Shown here: positions 9,370-17,971 of the stretch, piece after piece | How the letters are laid out: the number at the start of each line of letters is the position of its first letter | How positions within the stretch are numbered: position 1 is the first letter of the stretch | Notes under the pieces: generated by a model | Databases searched by the model: none | What the model was told of the DNA's origin: nothing | The model's input: only the letters and a program-made list of their open reading frames with translations | Assembly (NCBI GenBank): GCA_024743215.1 | Contig: JANSWZ010000004.1 | Span: forward strand, 186,001-250,000 | Direction of reading: 5' to 3' | Origin: Alphaproteobacteria bacterium | GTDB taxonomy: Bacteria > Pseudomonadota > Alphaproteobacteria > Rhizobiales > GCA-2746425 | Length of the DNA stretch: 64,000 nucleotides | Program-made: the position numbers and the translations under genes

Positions 9370-10392
9370 GTGGCTGATATACCAAACAAGAAACCCACAT
9401 CATATGATGTCGCCAAATTGGCTGGCGTCCACCGCTCTGCTGTGTCTCGAGCTTTTTCCGACGGCAAAAGCATTTCCGATGAAACGCGCCGTAAAGTTGT
9501 CGAGGCAGCACAGTCCATTGGCTATCGGGTGAATTATCTGGCCCGTGGATTGCACGCGCAGAACTCGGGACTTGTTGGTATTGTCGCCTCCCGGCTGGAA
9601 ACATCCCACCGTGCTCGTCAGGTAAAACTGATATCGGGGGAACTGGTCAAATCGGGGTTTACGCCGATTCTTCTCACTGCGGATGGTGTTGAAGATTTGC
9701 GTGGACACATGTCCGGTCTTCTGAACTTCAACGTCTCCGGAATGATCATAACTTCTGATACGCCGCCGCCGGATATCATTGAAGAATGCAGTCATCTCTC
9801 CGTTCCGGTGGTCCTGATAAATCGGGCGCCATCCGTCGCCGGCGCTGACCGGGTTCAGCTTGATATCAAGGCTGCTGGCCGCATGGCATTTCAGATGCTG
9901 CATGAGGCAGGAGCAACCCGGTTTGGCGTTCTGGAACCAAAGGCACAGACCTATTCGGTCGTCGGCCGCGCAAGAGAGTTTGCCCAAAATTGCAAATCTG
10001 AAGGGTTTGATGTCACGATTATCAAAACCGAAGAACAAAGTTACAAGGATGGCTTGGCGGCTTCAGACGATATTCAATCAGCATTGGACAGTTTTGATGG
10101 GATTTTCTGCACAACTGATCTGATGGCATTTGGGGTTCTGGACGGTTTGCGGATACGCCATGATGTTTCAGTCCCAGAGCAAGTACGAATTCTCGGGTTT
10201 GACGATGCTGATCAGGCCGAGTGGTCTGGTTATAATCTGTCGACCATCAGCCAGAACATTGAAGACAGTGGCAAAGTAGCCGTCGAGCTGATGATGAAGC
10301 GCCTTGCTGACCCTTCACGAATACTGGAAACCAGAACCATTGCGTTGACATCCGTGCATCGCGGTACCACGCATCAACGGCCCAAATTCTAG
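9370..10392 (+). CDS. LacI-family transcriptional regulator of the ABC/GDPD operon
   Basis: A 340-residue repressor-type protein that starts at a GTG immediately after the TAA of the GDPD gene. An N-terminal helix-turn-helix (SYDVAKLAGVHRSAVSRAF, about residues 11-29) is followed by the hinge region and a periplasmic-binding-protein-like sensor domain (LVGIVASRLE through ILGFDDADQAEW). As last gene of the operon it should be produced when the operon is on, giving negative feedback. The two perfect palindromes at 3215-3263 are its most likely targets. Its 3' end overlaps the convergent permease gene by four bases, so there is no room for a terminator between them. Confidence 0.92.
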   Translation: MADIPNKKPTSYDVAKLAGVHRSAVSRAFSDGKSISDETRRKVVEAAQSIGYRVNYLARGLHAQNSGLVGIVASRLETSHRARQVKLISGELVKSGFTPILLTADGVEDLRGHMSGLLNFNVSGMIITSDTPPPDIIEECSHLSVPVVLINRAPSVAGADRVQLDIKAAGRMAFQMLHEAGATRFGVLEPKAQTYSVVGRAREFAQNCKSEGFDVTIIKTEEQSYKDGLAASDDIQSALDSFDGIFCTTDLMAFGVLDGLRIRHDVSVPEQVRILGFDDADQAEWSGYNLSTISQNIEDSGKVAVELMMKRLADPSRILETRTIALTSVHRGTTHQRPKF

Positions 10393-11441
10393 AGAAGGGT
10401 CCATAAATGGAACAGCAACCCAGCCAGAAATGATCCACCCAAGGCCAGAGCAAGATACAAGACAAAAACCTGTTTCTTGACCAGCGCAAAGACGGCAAGC
10501 GCTGCGGGCAGGGAAGTCACCCCTCCGGCAACGAGAAACGCCAAGCCCGCGCCGGGTGTCATGCCTTGCTCCACCAATCCGCCAACAAGCGGAAGGGCCG
10601 CATATCCATTCAGATAAGCCGGAACGCCAACCAATGTTGCGATTGCAATTGGCAGGATGCCTTCCCCGCCAAGCGAGCGCGACACAAGGTCGGCAGGCAG
10701 ATAGGTCAGCATCAGGCTTTCCAGAATATAAGCCAGAAACAGCCATTTGGTCAGAAAGAGTGTAGTTTTGACACCTTCACGGAAGAACCTGTCAACACGT
10801 GTCTGGACCTGCCAGAAGCGCCACGCGACCGGCTTTGCCATGCTTACTTTCGTTCCACCACAGCCGCCATTCCCGACACCTTCTTTCAGCGTATCAAGCA
10901 GCCTTCCATTCGCTGAAAGAAGATAGACCACTGTGCCGCCCAAAAGGCCCAGGCTCACGGCTGTCAGCGTTTTCACAAGTGCGAATTCAAAACCCAAAAC
11001 GCCTGCCGTCAGAACGAACATGGACGGGTCCATGATAGGTGATGCCAGCCAAAACGCCATGACAGCCGCCAAAGGCACACCCATGGACAGAAGTGCGGCA
11101 ATCAATGGGATCACACCGCAAGAGCAGAAAGGCGACAACCCGCCAGCAATAGCGGCCAACACAATCATCTTTCGCGGTGATCCCTGAAAGACGCGCGCAA
11201 TCAAACCATCAGCGCCCGTTGCGCTGGCATAGGCCGCCAGGCCAATGGACAGCAGAAGAAACGGAAAGGTGTGTAACAAATTGGATAAGGCGAATTGGAA
11301 ACTGCTGGATGCCTGTGGCGGGTTTACAGTCAGCAAAACTGCCAATATCAGCAGTGAAACGAACCAGACCTGTCCCTTTTTCCAGAACCCAGCGACATTT
11401 ATGACGAAAGGCCAAATTGTGAATGGCTTTGATTGCAACAT
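10389..11441 (-). CDS. DUF318/ArsP-like permease, probable metal(loid) or organoarsenical exporter
   Basis: A 350-residue membrane protein with about eight to ten helices. It has the family hallmark LSPFCSCGVIPL with a Cys-X-Cys pair in the first bundle, and a mirrored second half (LVGVPAYLNGYAALPLVGG). This family includes ArsP, which exports trivalent organoarsenicals, and the SO_0444 copper/zinc exporters; the short loop GNGGCGG could also touch metal. The start at 11441 (MLQSKPF) is preferred to the upstream one at 11546, which would overlap arsR by about 50 bases. It lies 58 bp after the ArsR gene on the same strand and so is likely controlled by it. Which metal is moved cannot be decided here. 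Confidence 0.82.
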   Translation of the reverse strand: MLQSKPFTIWPFVINVAGFWKKGQVWFVSLLILAVLLTVNPPQASSSFQFALSNLLHTFPFLLLSIGLAAYASATGADGLIARVFQGSPRKMIVLAAIAGGLSPFCSCGVIPLIAALLSMGVPLAAVMAFWLASPIMDPSMFVLTAGVLGFEFALVKTLTAVSLGLLGGTVVYLLSANGRLLDTLKEGVGNGGCGGTKVSMAKPVAWRFWQVQTRVDRFFREGVKTTLFLTKWLFLAYILESLMLTYLPADLVSRSLGGEGILPIAIATLVGVPAYLNGYAALPLVGGLVEQGMTPGAGLAFLVAGGVTSLPAALAVFALVKKQVFVLYLALALGGSFLAGLLFHLWTLL

Positions 11442-11499
11442 TTCGATATATCCAGATTTGTAGTTGTTTGAGGGCAAAAAAAAGGGATGCTCGTTTTTC

Positions 11500-11814
11500 T
11501 CAGGCCGCGTCCTCACTAACAGCGCCCAGACCAATGCAACACTCATCCGTCAGGAAAGAAACAGTCCGATTCATGATGTCAAAATCAACGCGGTTCAGCA
11601 CTTCTCGACCATTTTTCTGCTGGACCACAAGACCTGTATGAACAAGGCTGGACAGGTGATGAGACAGGGTTGAGGCAGGCATTTGCAAATGCGTTCCAAT
11701 TTCACCGACATTCAATCCAGGCTCTCCGGCCCGTACCAGAAGACGATAAATCTCCAGACGTGCTTCGTGGCCAAGCGCGGCGAGCAGGGGGGCATAGGTC
11801 ATGTTCTCATTCAT
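11500..11814 (-). CDS. ArsR-family metalloregulator with C-terminal Cys-Cys
   Basis: A 104-residue winged-helix repressor. The DNA-recognition helix region reads MPASTLSHHLSSLVHTGLV (about 45-63), followed by the wing. The C-terminus holds adjacent Cys92 and Cys93 in LTDECC, like the arsenite-sensing site of some ArsR proteins (for example that of Acidithiobacillus ferrooxidans), though a third cysteine is not present nearby. Binding of As(III) or a similar thiophilic ion would release DNA. A tidy inverted repeat just upstream of its ATG is a likely operator. It is the first gene of a two-gene unit with the ArsP-like permease. Confidence 0.9.
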   Translation of the reverse strand: MNENMTYAPLLAALGHEARLEIYRLLVRAGEPGLNVGEIGTHLQMPASTLSHHLSSLVHTGLVVQQKNGREVLNRVDFDIMNRTVSFLTDECCIGLGAVSEDAA

Positions 11815-11823
11815 GGATTTAAT

Positions 11824-11843
11824 ATAACTAATAATCTAGTTAT
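11824..11843. promoter_or_regulatory. Probable ArsR operator
   Basis: ATAACTA at 11824-11830 is inverted as TAGTTAT at 11837-11843 with a 6-bp AT-rich spacer, starting 10 bp upstream of the arsR ATG. Arms of 7 bp around a short AT spacer match the general form of ArsR-type operators and imply autoregulation. The rest of the 472-bp gap to 12287 holds no convincing gene; only a short GGCCA-T-TGGCC palindrome at 12041-12051 was noticed. Confidence 0.65.
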
Positions 11844-12286
11844 GTAAAGACTTTTGAGGTGTTCGGCGTAACCGGTTCATTATTGCCTGAACGACGACCT
11901 CTGATTCTGTAAAAAAGGGGCTGGTGCGGAAGAACTGCCGATGGACTACGTCCATGCCTGGAAATCCAACGGAAAGATGATTTTGAACAGTGATGCAATG
12001 GCCCGTTGAAGGAGCACCACCAAAACAGTCTTTGCGGGCAGGCCATTGGCCATTCTGGCGCGAGTCCATTTGCGGTTTCTGCGCTGTATCATTTTCCTGT
12101 TTTGCCGGTTTCCGTAACCGCCTTTCCGTTTCCTCCTGGCACTGTTGAAGGGAAAAGGGAGAGGGAGGTATTGCGGATGACTCAAAAGTGCCAATAGCTG
12201 CAGAGCCGCTTTACACAGGCATTGTTGTCGTTTGACTTGTGCCAGTTTATGAACGATTCCATTCGCCGCCCCGAACCTTCAAGAAT

Positions 12287-13471
12287 ATGAGTCAAACCCC
12301 CATGAAGACCAACTCCCACGAACTTGTCGCCTCTGTGCGCAGTGCGGTCGATCCATTTTTGGCGATGGATGTCATGGTTGCAGCACAGGCGCGCTCGGCT
12401 GAAGGCAAACAGGTTCTGCATATGGAGGTTGGGGAGCCTGGACATCAGGCTCCTTTGATCGTGCGAGAAGCTGCCAAAGCTGCCATTGATCACGACCGGA
12501 TTTCCTACACACCGGCTCTGGGCTTATTATCCTTGCGGGAACGTATTTCCGCACATTATCAGGAAACCTATGGGGCAGTCGTTCCACATGAACGGATTGC
12601 CATCACAACGGGATCTTCAGCAGGGTTCATTCTCAGTTTTTTGTCAGCTTTTGACACCGGCGCGCGGGTTGGTCTGGCAGCGCCCGGCTATCCGGCCTAC
12701 CGCAATGTTCTGAAGGCTTTGGGTTTGATTGCGGTCTCGATCCCGGTCAAAGCAGAAAACAGATATGTCATCACGGCCGATGATCTGCAGGCCGTTCATG
12801 ACAAGACGCCACTGGACGGTATCCTGATTGCTAGCCCGGCCAATCCATCTGGTACCATGCTGTTGCCAGACGCATTTGCGCAGTTAATTACGTGCTGCGC
12901 GCAGAACCACATCAGATTTATCTCAGATGAAATCTATCATGGGATTGTCTATGAGGGCGCGGCCAGAACGGCGTTGTCGCATACGGACCAGTCCATCATC
13001 ATAAACTCATTCTCCAAATATTATTGCATGACCGGCTGGCGCATCGGCTGGATGGTGCTGCCGGAAGATCTGGTACGGCCAGTGGAACGGCTGGCACAGT
13101 CTCTCTACATATCAGCGCCCTATATCTCGCAGATTGCCGCCGCAAAGGCGTTTGATGCGTCAGCCGAGCTGAATGCGATCTGTCAGCAATATGCCGCCAA
13201 CAGGCGAAAACTTCTGAAAGCCTTGCCTGAAATCGGGTTTGAAGGTCTGCATCCCGCTGATGGCGCATTTTACATTTATGCAAATGCCGGGCGCTTCACC
13301 AATGATGCTTTGAGTTTTTCAAAATCACTTTTGGATAACACCGGTGTTGCCGCCACACCGGGCGTGGATTTTGACCCTGATCAAGGCCAGACCATGATGC
13401 GGTTTTCCTTCGCCGGAGACGAAGTTACCATCGACAAGGCTATTGATGCCATGGCGCGCTGGCTGGGATAG
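12287..13471 (+). CDS. Class I/II pyridoxal-phosphate aminotransferase
   Basis: A 394-residue aminotransferase of the aspartate aminotransferase fold. The cofactor lysine is Lys244 in SFSKYYCMTGWRIGW; the pyridine-ring Asp is in FISDEIYHGIVY (Asp214, Tyr217); SPANPSGTM supplies the conserved Asn; and RFSFAG near the end carries the substrate-carboxylate arginine. The amino donor and acceptor are not readable. Start choice is uncertain: ATGs at 12287 and 12302 and an upstream GTG at 12239 are all possible and none has a strong ribosome site; homologous sequence clearly begins by HELVASVRSAV. A LysE exporter gene follows within 8 bp, so amino-acid turnover and export may be linked. Confidence 0.88.
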   Translation: MSQTPMKTNSHELVASVRSAVDPFLAMDVMVAAQARSAEGKQVLHMEVGEPGHQAPLIVREAAKAAIDHDRISYTPALGLLSLRERISAHYQETYGAVVPHERIAITTGSSAGFILSFLSAFDTGARVGLAAPGYPAYRNVLKALGLIAVSIPVKAENRYVITADDLQAVHDKTPLDGILIASPANPSGTMLLPDAFAQLITCCAQNHIRFISDEIYHGIVYEGAARTALSHTDQSIIINSFSKYYCMTGWRIGWMVLPEDLVRPVERLAQSLYISAPYISQIAAAKAFDASAELNAICQQYAANRRKLLKALPEIGFEGLHPADGAFYIYANAGRFTNDALSFSKSLLDNTGVAATPGVDFDPDQGQTMMRFSFAGDEVTIDKAIDAMARWLG

Positions 13472-13478
13472 GCGGGTC

Positions 13479-14087
13479 ATGAGTTTTTGGGCACCTGCTT
13501 TGGCGGGGTTTTCATTGGGCAGCGGGCTGATTATGGCCATCGGCGCCCAAAATGCCTTTGTGTTGCGCCTTGGACTCTTGCGCAGTCACGTCTTTGTAAT
13601 CTGTCTGCTATGCGCTTTGTCAGATGCCGTGTTGATTGTTCTTGGCATTGCCGGGCTGGGCACGTTGGTCCAGCGCTCTCCGCTGCTTCTGACGGCTGTC
13701 ACCTATGGCGGTGCATTGTTTTTGTTTGTCTATGGCTTGATGGCCTTTCGCAGAGTGTTCGCGCCAGAGGCGATGAAAACCGGACGGAAAGATACACCAA
13801 CTCTGGCTGCAGCTGTCGCAACAGCGTTGGGGTTCACGTTTCTCAATCCGCATGTCTATCTTGACACGGTGCTGCTATTGGGAAGCTTTTCGGCCAAATA
13901 CTTTGGGCAGGAGCGCATTGCATTCGGCTTCGGCGCGGTAACCGCTTCATTTGTCTGGTTTTTTGGGCTTGGCTATGGCGCACGCTTGCTTGCGCCGGTG
14001 TTTGCACGGCCACTGGCGTGGCAGGTGCTGGACGTGCTGATTGGTGGCGTTATGTGGCTGCTCGCCGCATCACTGTTTTTCAGTTAG
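13479..14087 (+). CDS. LysE/ArgO-family amino-acid exporter
   Basis: A 202-residue inner-membrane protein with about six helices. The N-terminal block GLIMAIGAQNAFVLRLGLLR is the hallmark of the LysE/ArgO branch, which exports basic amino acids; the LTFLNPHVYLDTVLLLG segment near residue 115-135 is also conserved. The ATG at 13479 is preferred over one at 13443 that lies within the aminotransferase gene. It follows the aminotransferase by 7 bp and is probably co-transcribed with it. Lysine or arginine as substrate is known for the family, not proven here. Its 3' end overlaps a small convergent gene by 8 bp. Confidence 0.88.
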   Translation: MSFWAPALAGFSLGSGLIMAIGAQNAFVLRLGLLRSHVFVICLLCALSDAVLIVLGIAGLGTLVQRSPLLLTAVTYGGALFLFVYGLMAFRRVFAPEAMKTGRKDTPTLAAAVATALGFTFLNPHVYLDTVLLLGSFSAKYFGQERIAFGFGAVTASFVWFFGLGYGARLLAPVFARPLAWQVLDVLIGGVMWLLAASLFFS

Positions 14088-14262
14088 CGGGTTTTGCCGG
14101 TGCTGAGATCGATTTGTGCAACGGAACACTTTTATGCTTGGTGCACAAAGACTGGGCTGCCTGTACGGACTTGATTCCGATTTCACCGTAATGCGCAGCC
14201 AGTTCCTTGTCTTTTGCCCGGTCTTCTTTGCAGCGAAAACCCTTTGATTTCATCAATTGCAT
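14080..14262 (-). CDS. Small basic hypothetical protein
   Basis: A 60-residue lysine- and alanine-rich soluble protein (starts MQLMKSKGFRCKEDRAK). The ATG at 14262 has GGAG seven bases upstream, and the reading frame shows helix-forming, charged composition unlike a shadow frame, so it is probably real. It has two cysteines and no membrane segment. It is convergent with the LysE gene, overlapping it by 8 bp. No family is recognised and no function is offered. A GTG one codon earlier is an alternative start. Confidence 0.5.
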   Translation of the reverse strand: MQLMKSKGFRCKEDRAKDKELAAHYGEIGIKSVQAAQSLCTKHKSVPLHKSISAPAKPAN

Positions 14263-14416
14263 CACACAACTCCAATACTCATAGTAAGGTTAGTAACGTG
14301 CTGATAACGCACGGTATCACCATATTATTCCCAAGTCTGCGCCAGTTAGGTGAATCAAGTCTTAAGCCAGTGCATCAAATTGACTCGTTTTGAACCAACT
14401 GAGATTTGCAGAAAAG

Positions 14417-14448
14417 CATAGATGTCGCCGTAAAATGCGATATCTATG
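14417..14448. repeat. Inverted repeat upstream of the DUF898 gene
   Basis: CATAGAT at 14417-14423 is inverted as ATCTATG at 14442-14448 (perfect 7-bp arms, 18-bp spacer), ending 43 bp before the DUF898 start. It may be a regulator site or chance; no matching copy was noticed elsewhere. The surrounding 14263-14491 gap has no gene. Confidence 0.3.
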
Positions 14449-14491
14449 ACAACCCAGTCAGGCGGCAGCCTCGTTTTACGCAGGGATAGTT

Positions 14492-15823
14492 TTGAACCGC
14501 ACCGTCATCAAATCCCCTTCACCTGGTCCATTCTCGCCGTCGAAATCGGAAATGGAACTGGAGACAGCGCGTGTGGTCGTAGAGGCATCCACCAGAGAAC
14601 TTGCCGGGCTGGCCTTGCAGGGAATGTTGCTGACTGCCCTCACATTGGGGATTTATCGGTTCTGGTATGTCACGAGGGTCCGAAGATATTTCTGGTCACA
14701 CACACGCGTGGGCAACTACCCGCTTGAATTTACCGGCCGTCCAGTTGATCTGATCGTCGGTTTCTTCATGGCCGTTGCAATATTGCTGCCGCTTTATCTG
14801 GGTCTGTTTGTTGTGTCATTGGGTTTGCAAAATGGCGTTCTGGCTGCCAATTTGGGGGCTGTTTTCGTATTGTGGTTTCTCAGCCAATTCGGGCTCTACC
14901 GTGCCAGAAACTATCGTCTCACAAGAACCCTTTGGCGAGGTCTGCGGTTTCGGCAGGGCGGGTCAGGCATCGTCTACGCGCTTCTGTCAACAATTTGGCT
15001 TGTGATAGGACTGGCAAGCTTGGGATTGCTCTGGCCGGTTCGCCGCAAGTCACTGCAGGCCTACAAAGCGCGCCACACCTGTTTTGGAAACCAGAAGGCC
15101 AGTTTTGACGCATCACTGACACCGCTTTACCGCGCAGGTTGGCCGTTTTTTCTGGGGGTGGCTGTGATCAGCGCTTGGACAGTCTGGCAGTTTGCAAACA
15201 TCTGGCAGGCGTCACCCGCAGAGTTTGGTGTTTTGGATGTTCTGGGTTCAGACCTGCGCAATATGAGGTTTGAAGAGACGTTCATGGCAATTCCTATTGC
15301 TGATATCCTCTGGGTGCTGAGCATAGCAGGCTTCGCATTCCTTGTTGTATTAGCGCTCGCCGGGCCTTCCTATCTGGCGGCTGAAACACGTCATTTTGCA
15401 AACGCCACATCGTTTGGAACGGTCAGAATAAACTCAACATTCACAAGGTCATCCTTGGTTGCCGTGTGGGGACGGTTTCTGGCGATACTCGCAGCCTTCA
15501 GCGCGGTCTATCTTGGACTGGGTGTCGTCTTCTTTGGTGCGTTCCTGTATTCTGATATGCCAGTCGGCATTCTGGACAGCGCCACAACCCGCTTCTGGTT
15601 CTTTGTAGCCCTGTTTCTGTATTACTGCGTTGGCTTCATAGCCTATGCAGTTATTCATCTGGTTCATCTGCGTTTCCAGCTTTGGCGGGCAATTGGCAAT
15701 TCGTTGTCGTTTTCGCCGACAGATGCCATATCCGACATAGCGGTGGGGTCGACAGATGAGTTGCGCCGCCGCGACGGATTTGGCGAGGGTATCGCAGACG
15801 CTTTGGACGCGGGTGGGGTGTAA
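14492..15823 (+). CDS. DUF898 (YjgN-like) inner-membrane protein
   Basis: A 443-residue integral membrane protein with about nine to ten helices. It shows the DUF898 signature LGIYRFWYVTRVRRYFWSHT at about residues 52-71, repeated in weaker form (QFGLYRARNYRLTRTLWRG) near 130-150. The function of the family is not established. The start used is a TTG at 14492 with AGGGA five bases upstream; an ATG at 14552 is the alternative and would remove 20 polar residues. The stop is one base before the ATG of the M48 peptidase gene, so the two are translationally coupled. This tight pairing suggests the two proteins act together at the inner membrane. Confidence 0.85.
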   Translation: MNRTVIKSPSPGPFSPSKSEMELETARVVVEASTRELAGLALQGMLLTALTLGIYRFWYVTRVRRYFWSHTRVGNYPLEFTGRPVDLIVGFFMAVAILLPLYLGLFVVSLGLQNGVLAANLGAVFVLWFLSQFGLYRARNYRLTRTLWRGLRFRQGGSGIVYALLSTIWLVIGLASLGLLWPVRRKSLQAYKARHTCFGNQKASFDASLTPLYRAGWPFFLGVAVISAWTVWQFANIWQASPAEFGVLDVLGSDLRNMRFEETFMAIPIADILWVLSIAGFAFLVVLALAGPSYLAAETRHFANATSFGTVRINSTFTRSSLVAVWGRFLAILAAFSAVYLGLGVVFFGAFLYSDMPVGILDSATTRFWFFVALFLYYCVGFIAYAVIHLVHLRFQLWRAIGNSLSFSPTDAISDIAVGSTDELRRRDGFGEGIADALDAGGV

Positions 15824-15824
15824 G

Positions 15825-16952
15825 ATGCAGCAAAGCCCCATCGCACCTGAAAAGTCGCTCCCTGAACAACCCACATTCAAGGCCGTTTTATTTGATGGTG
15901 TAACTGCCGCGGCCCAGCGGGTGCGCGTTAGTATCGAAAAAGACAAACTGCTTGTTTTCAATGCGAAGAATGAAATGGCAGACAAGGTCAGCTTCAATCA
16001 ACTGTTTCGCCCCATAACCAAGGCTGATCAAATCGTCCTGGCTGTGGAAGATCCGCAAGATGACCGCCGGATCACGATTGAACAAGTCAATGTGCCCACC
16101 GATGTCTGGACATCTTTGAAGACCCTGCCGGAAGCGCGTCGGCAATCCTCAGGCCAACCATCGCGTATCATTCTAGCCTGTGTGCTTTTCATTTTGGCCT
16201 GTCTGGCCACCTTTACTGTTCTTATTCCTGCCGCATCAGACCGTTTGGCTTTCATTGTACCGCGAAGCGTCGAGCAGACGCTTGGTGACCGGCTGGAACG
16301 CACCGTGCTGCAGGTTGGTCCTCAGAACATATGCGGGTCATCATCAGACAATCCCGATCTGCGCTCTCTGGCAGAGCGCCTGCAGGCGGCAAGCGGCGGC
16401 AGTGAACCGGTCAGTCTGCACATTATTGATCTGCCTATGGCCAATGCATTCGCATTGCCATCTGGGCGGATATTTGTGACCAGACCCTTGTTGGATCTCA
16501 GCCAGACTCCTGATGAACTGATCTCTATTCTCGCCCATGAGATGGGCCATGTTCAGGCCCATCATGCGCTGCGTCTGTCTTTGCGGGTGGGCGGATCTTC
16601 TGCCATGCTTGGCTTCCTTTTGGGTGATTTCACTGGAAGCGCGGCACTTATTGCCATTGGCCAGGCTTTGATGGGCACAGCCTTCAGTCGCGAGTTTGAA
16701 CGGGAAGCCGATGAGCTATCCGTGCAGATACTTCAGGATCTGGGCATTTCGCCGTTGGTTTTGGCAAACATGCTGGAGCGGTTACAGGGGAACGATCAAC
16801 AGGTTGGTTTGCTGGCAACACACCCCATGACAGCGGACCGACGCGCTTTTCTGGCGCAGGCCGCTTTGCAAGATGACAAGATAATGCAAGGTTCGGAAGC
16901 CCAAATTCTTTCAAGTCAGAGCTGGAATTCGCTTAAGTTGATTTGCGATTAG
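15825..16952 (+). CDS. M48-family membrane metallopeptidase
   Basis: A 375-residue protein. An N-terminal region of about 110 residues, rich in beta-strand, precedes one membrane helix at about 113-137. The peptidase domain follows, with the zinc motif HEMGH (238-242) and the third-ligand region SREFEREAD (Glu292, Asp296). The ATG at 15825 has a G-rich ribosome site (GGGTGGGGTG) and lies one base past the DUF898 stop. The catalytic domain should be periplasmic if the N-terminus is cytoplasmic, as in BepA/LoiP-like proteases of this clan, but topology is inferred. The substrate is unknown. The N-terminal region may resemble the domain found before some M48 enzymes in proteobacteria. Confidence 0.9.
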   Translation: MQQSPIAPEKSLPEQPTFKAVLFDGVTAAAQRVRVSIEKDKLLVFNAKNEMADKVSFNQLFRPITKADQIVLAVEDPQDDRRITIEQVNVPTDVWTSLKTLPEARRQSSGQPSRIILACVLFILACLATFTVLIPAASDRLAFIVPRSVEQTLGDRLERTVLQVGPQNICGSSSDNPDLRSLAERLQAASGGSEPVSLHIIDLPMANAFALPSGRIFVTRPLLDLSQTPDELISILAHEMGHVQAHHALRLSLRVGGSSAMLGFLLGDFTGSAALIAIGQALMGTAFSREFEREADELSVQILQDLGISPLVLANMLERLQGNDQQVGLLATHPMTADRRAFLAQAALQDDKIMQGSEAQILSSQSWNSLKLICD

Positions 16953-17007
16953 CCAGAATCACTGATAAAACCCTCCAAATTCCAGTATTTGAGGCAGTGT
17001 ATTTGCC

Positions 17008-17967
17008 ATGTCTGCGGTTGATTTTGAGTACAACGGCTTTAAGAAATCGGGAAGCGGGTATCAGGGGGCTTCCTTCGCACGAATAAGTGCAGGGCAACAA
17101 ACCCGAGAAGATGTATCCCGCTCCGCAATCTGGGCCAGAAAAACAGCTCCTTTGGGATTTGCGACCATTATGTTGGGCGCTTTGCTGCATCGGTTTGGAT
17201 TTATTCCTGTCGATGAAATGCTGTCCGTTCTTGGAGCAGGTGCGTTGCTTGCTCTGGCCGCAGTCGGCATGTCACTCAACAGTTTCATTGATATCTGGCA
17301 ACTGGGCGTACGCGGCTTTTTCCGCGCTGCGGTGGCATTGGTCATCAGTCTGATAACATTGGCTCCTTTTGCCCTTGTTGTGATTGGGCTGCTTTATCTG
17401 CCAAAAGTCAGTGGTGTCACCACGAATGCGGAAGATCCGCCCTTAATGTTGGCAGACATTGCCTTCGGCCGGGTTGATCAGCAGGTGCTGACAGATCAGC
17501 AATCGGCCTATCCCGCCATCCAGACACAGGAGTTCCCGTTGCCTGCACCTCAGGTCTATGATCTGGCACGCGGTGCTGCGGAACGGACAGGGCTGGACAT
17601 TACTTTTGAATTGCCGCCCATCGTTGCCGCCAATTTCATCGAGGTTGAAGGGGAAAGCGTCGCAAGCACGCCAGCCCCAAGAGCAAAGCCTATCGTGTTG
17701 CGAGACGGCTCCGTGATGCGGCGCACGGTGGCAAAATTCTATACGGAAGCTTCCGCAGAAGGCGTGTTCGAAGCGTCCGGGAAAACCCCGGTTCTAGGCT
17801 TCGTTGACGATGTCGTGGTGCGCGTAAGGGCCATCAATAATGGCTCAACTGTGGATGTCAGGTCAGCGTCCCGCATTGGCGATCACGATTTGGGTGCCAA
17901 TGCCAGACGTGTTCAGGCCTTCCTGCGCGAATTGGATTTGACGGTTAAAGCACTGAGCGTGAATTAA
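17008..17967 (+). CDS. DUF1499 protein with N-terminal membrane helices
   Basis: A 319-residue protein. Three membrane helices are visible at about residues 47-65, 72-90 and 108-130, then a soluble C-terminal domain of about 170 residues that carries the DUF1499 ending VDVRSASRIGDHDLGANARR. The family has no settled function. It begins 55 bp after the M48 peptidase on the same strand and may be part of the same transcript. It is convergent with the MBL-fold gene, with only 4 bp between the stops. A polar, serine/glycine-rich N-terminus of about 40 residues precedes the first helix. Confidence 0.87.
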   Translation: MSAVDFEYNGFKKSGSGYQGASFARISAGQQTREDVSRSAIWARKTAPLGFATIMLGALLHRFGFIPVDEMLSVLGAGALLALAAVGMSLNSFIDIWQLGVRGFFRAAVALVISLITLAPFALVVIGLLYLPKVSGVTTNAEDPPLMLADIAFGRVDQQVLTDQQSAYPAIQTQEFPLPAPQVYDLARGAAERTGLDITFELPPIVAANFIEVEGESVASTPAPRAKPIVLRDGSVMRRTVAKFYTEASAEGVFEASGKTPVLGFVDDVVVRVRAINNGSTVDVRSASRIGDHDLGANARRVQAFLRELDLTVKALSVN

Positions 17968-17971
17968 TCGA

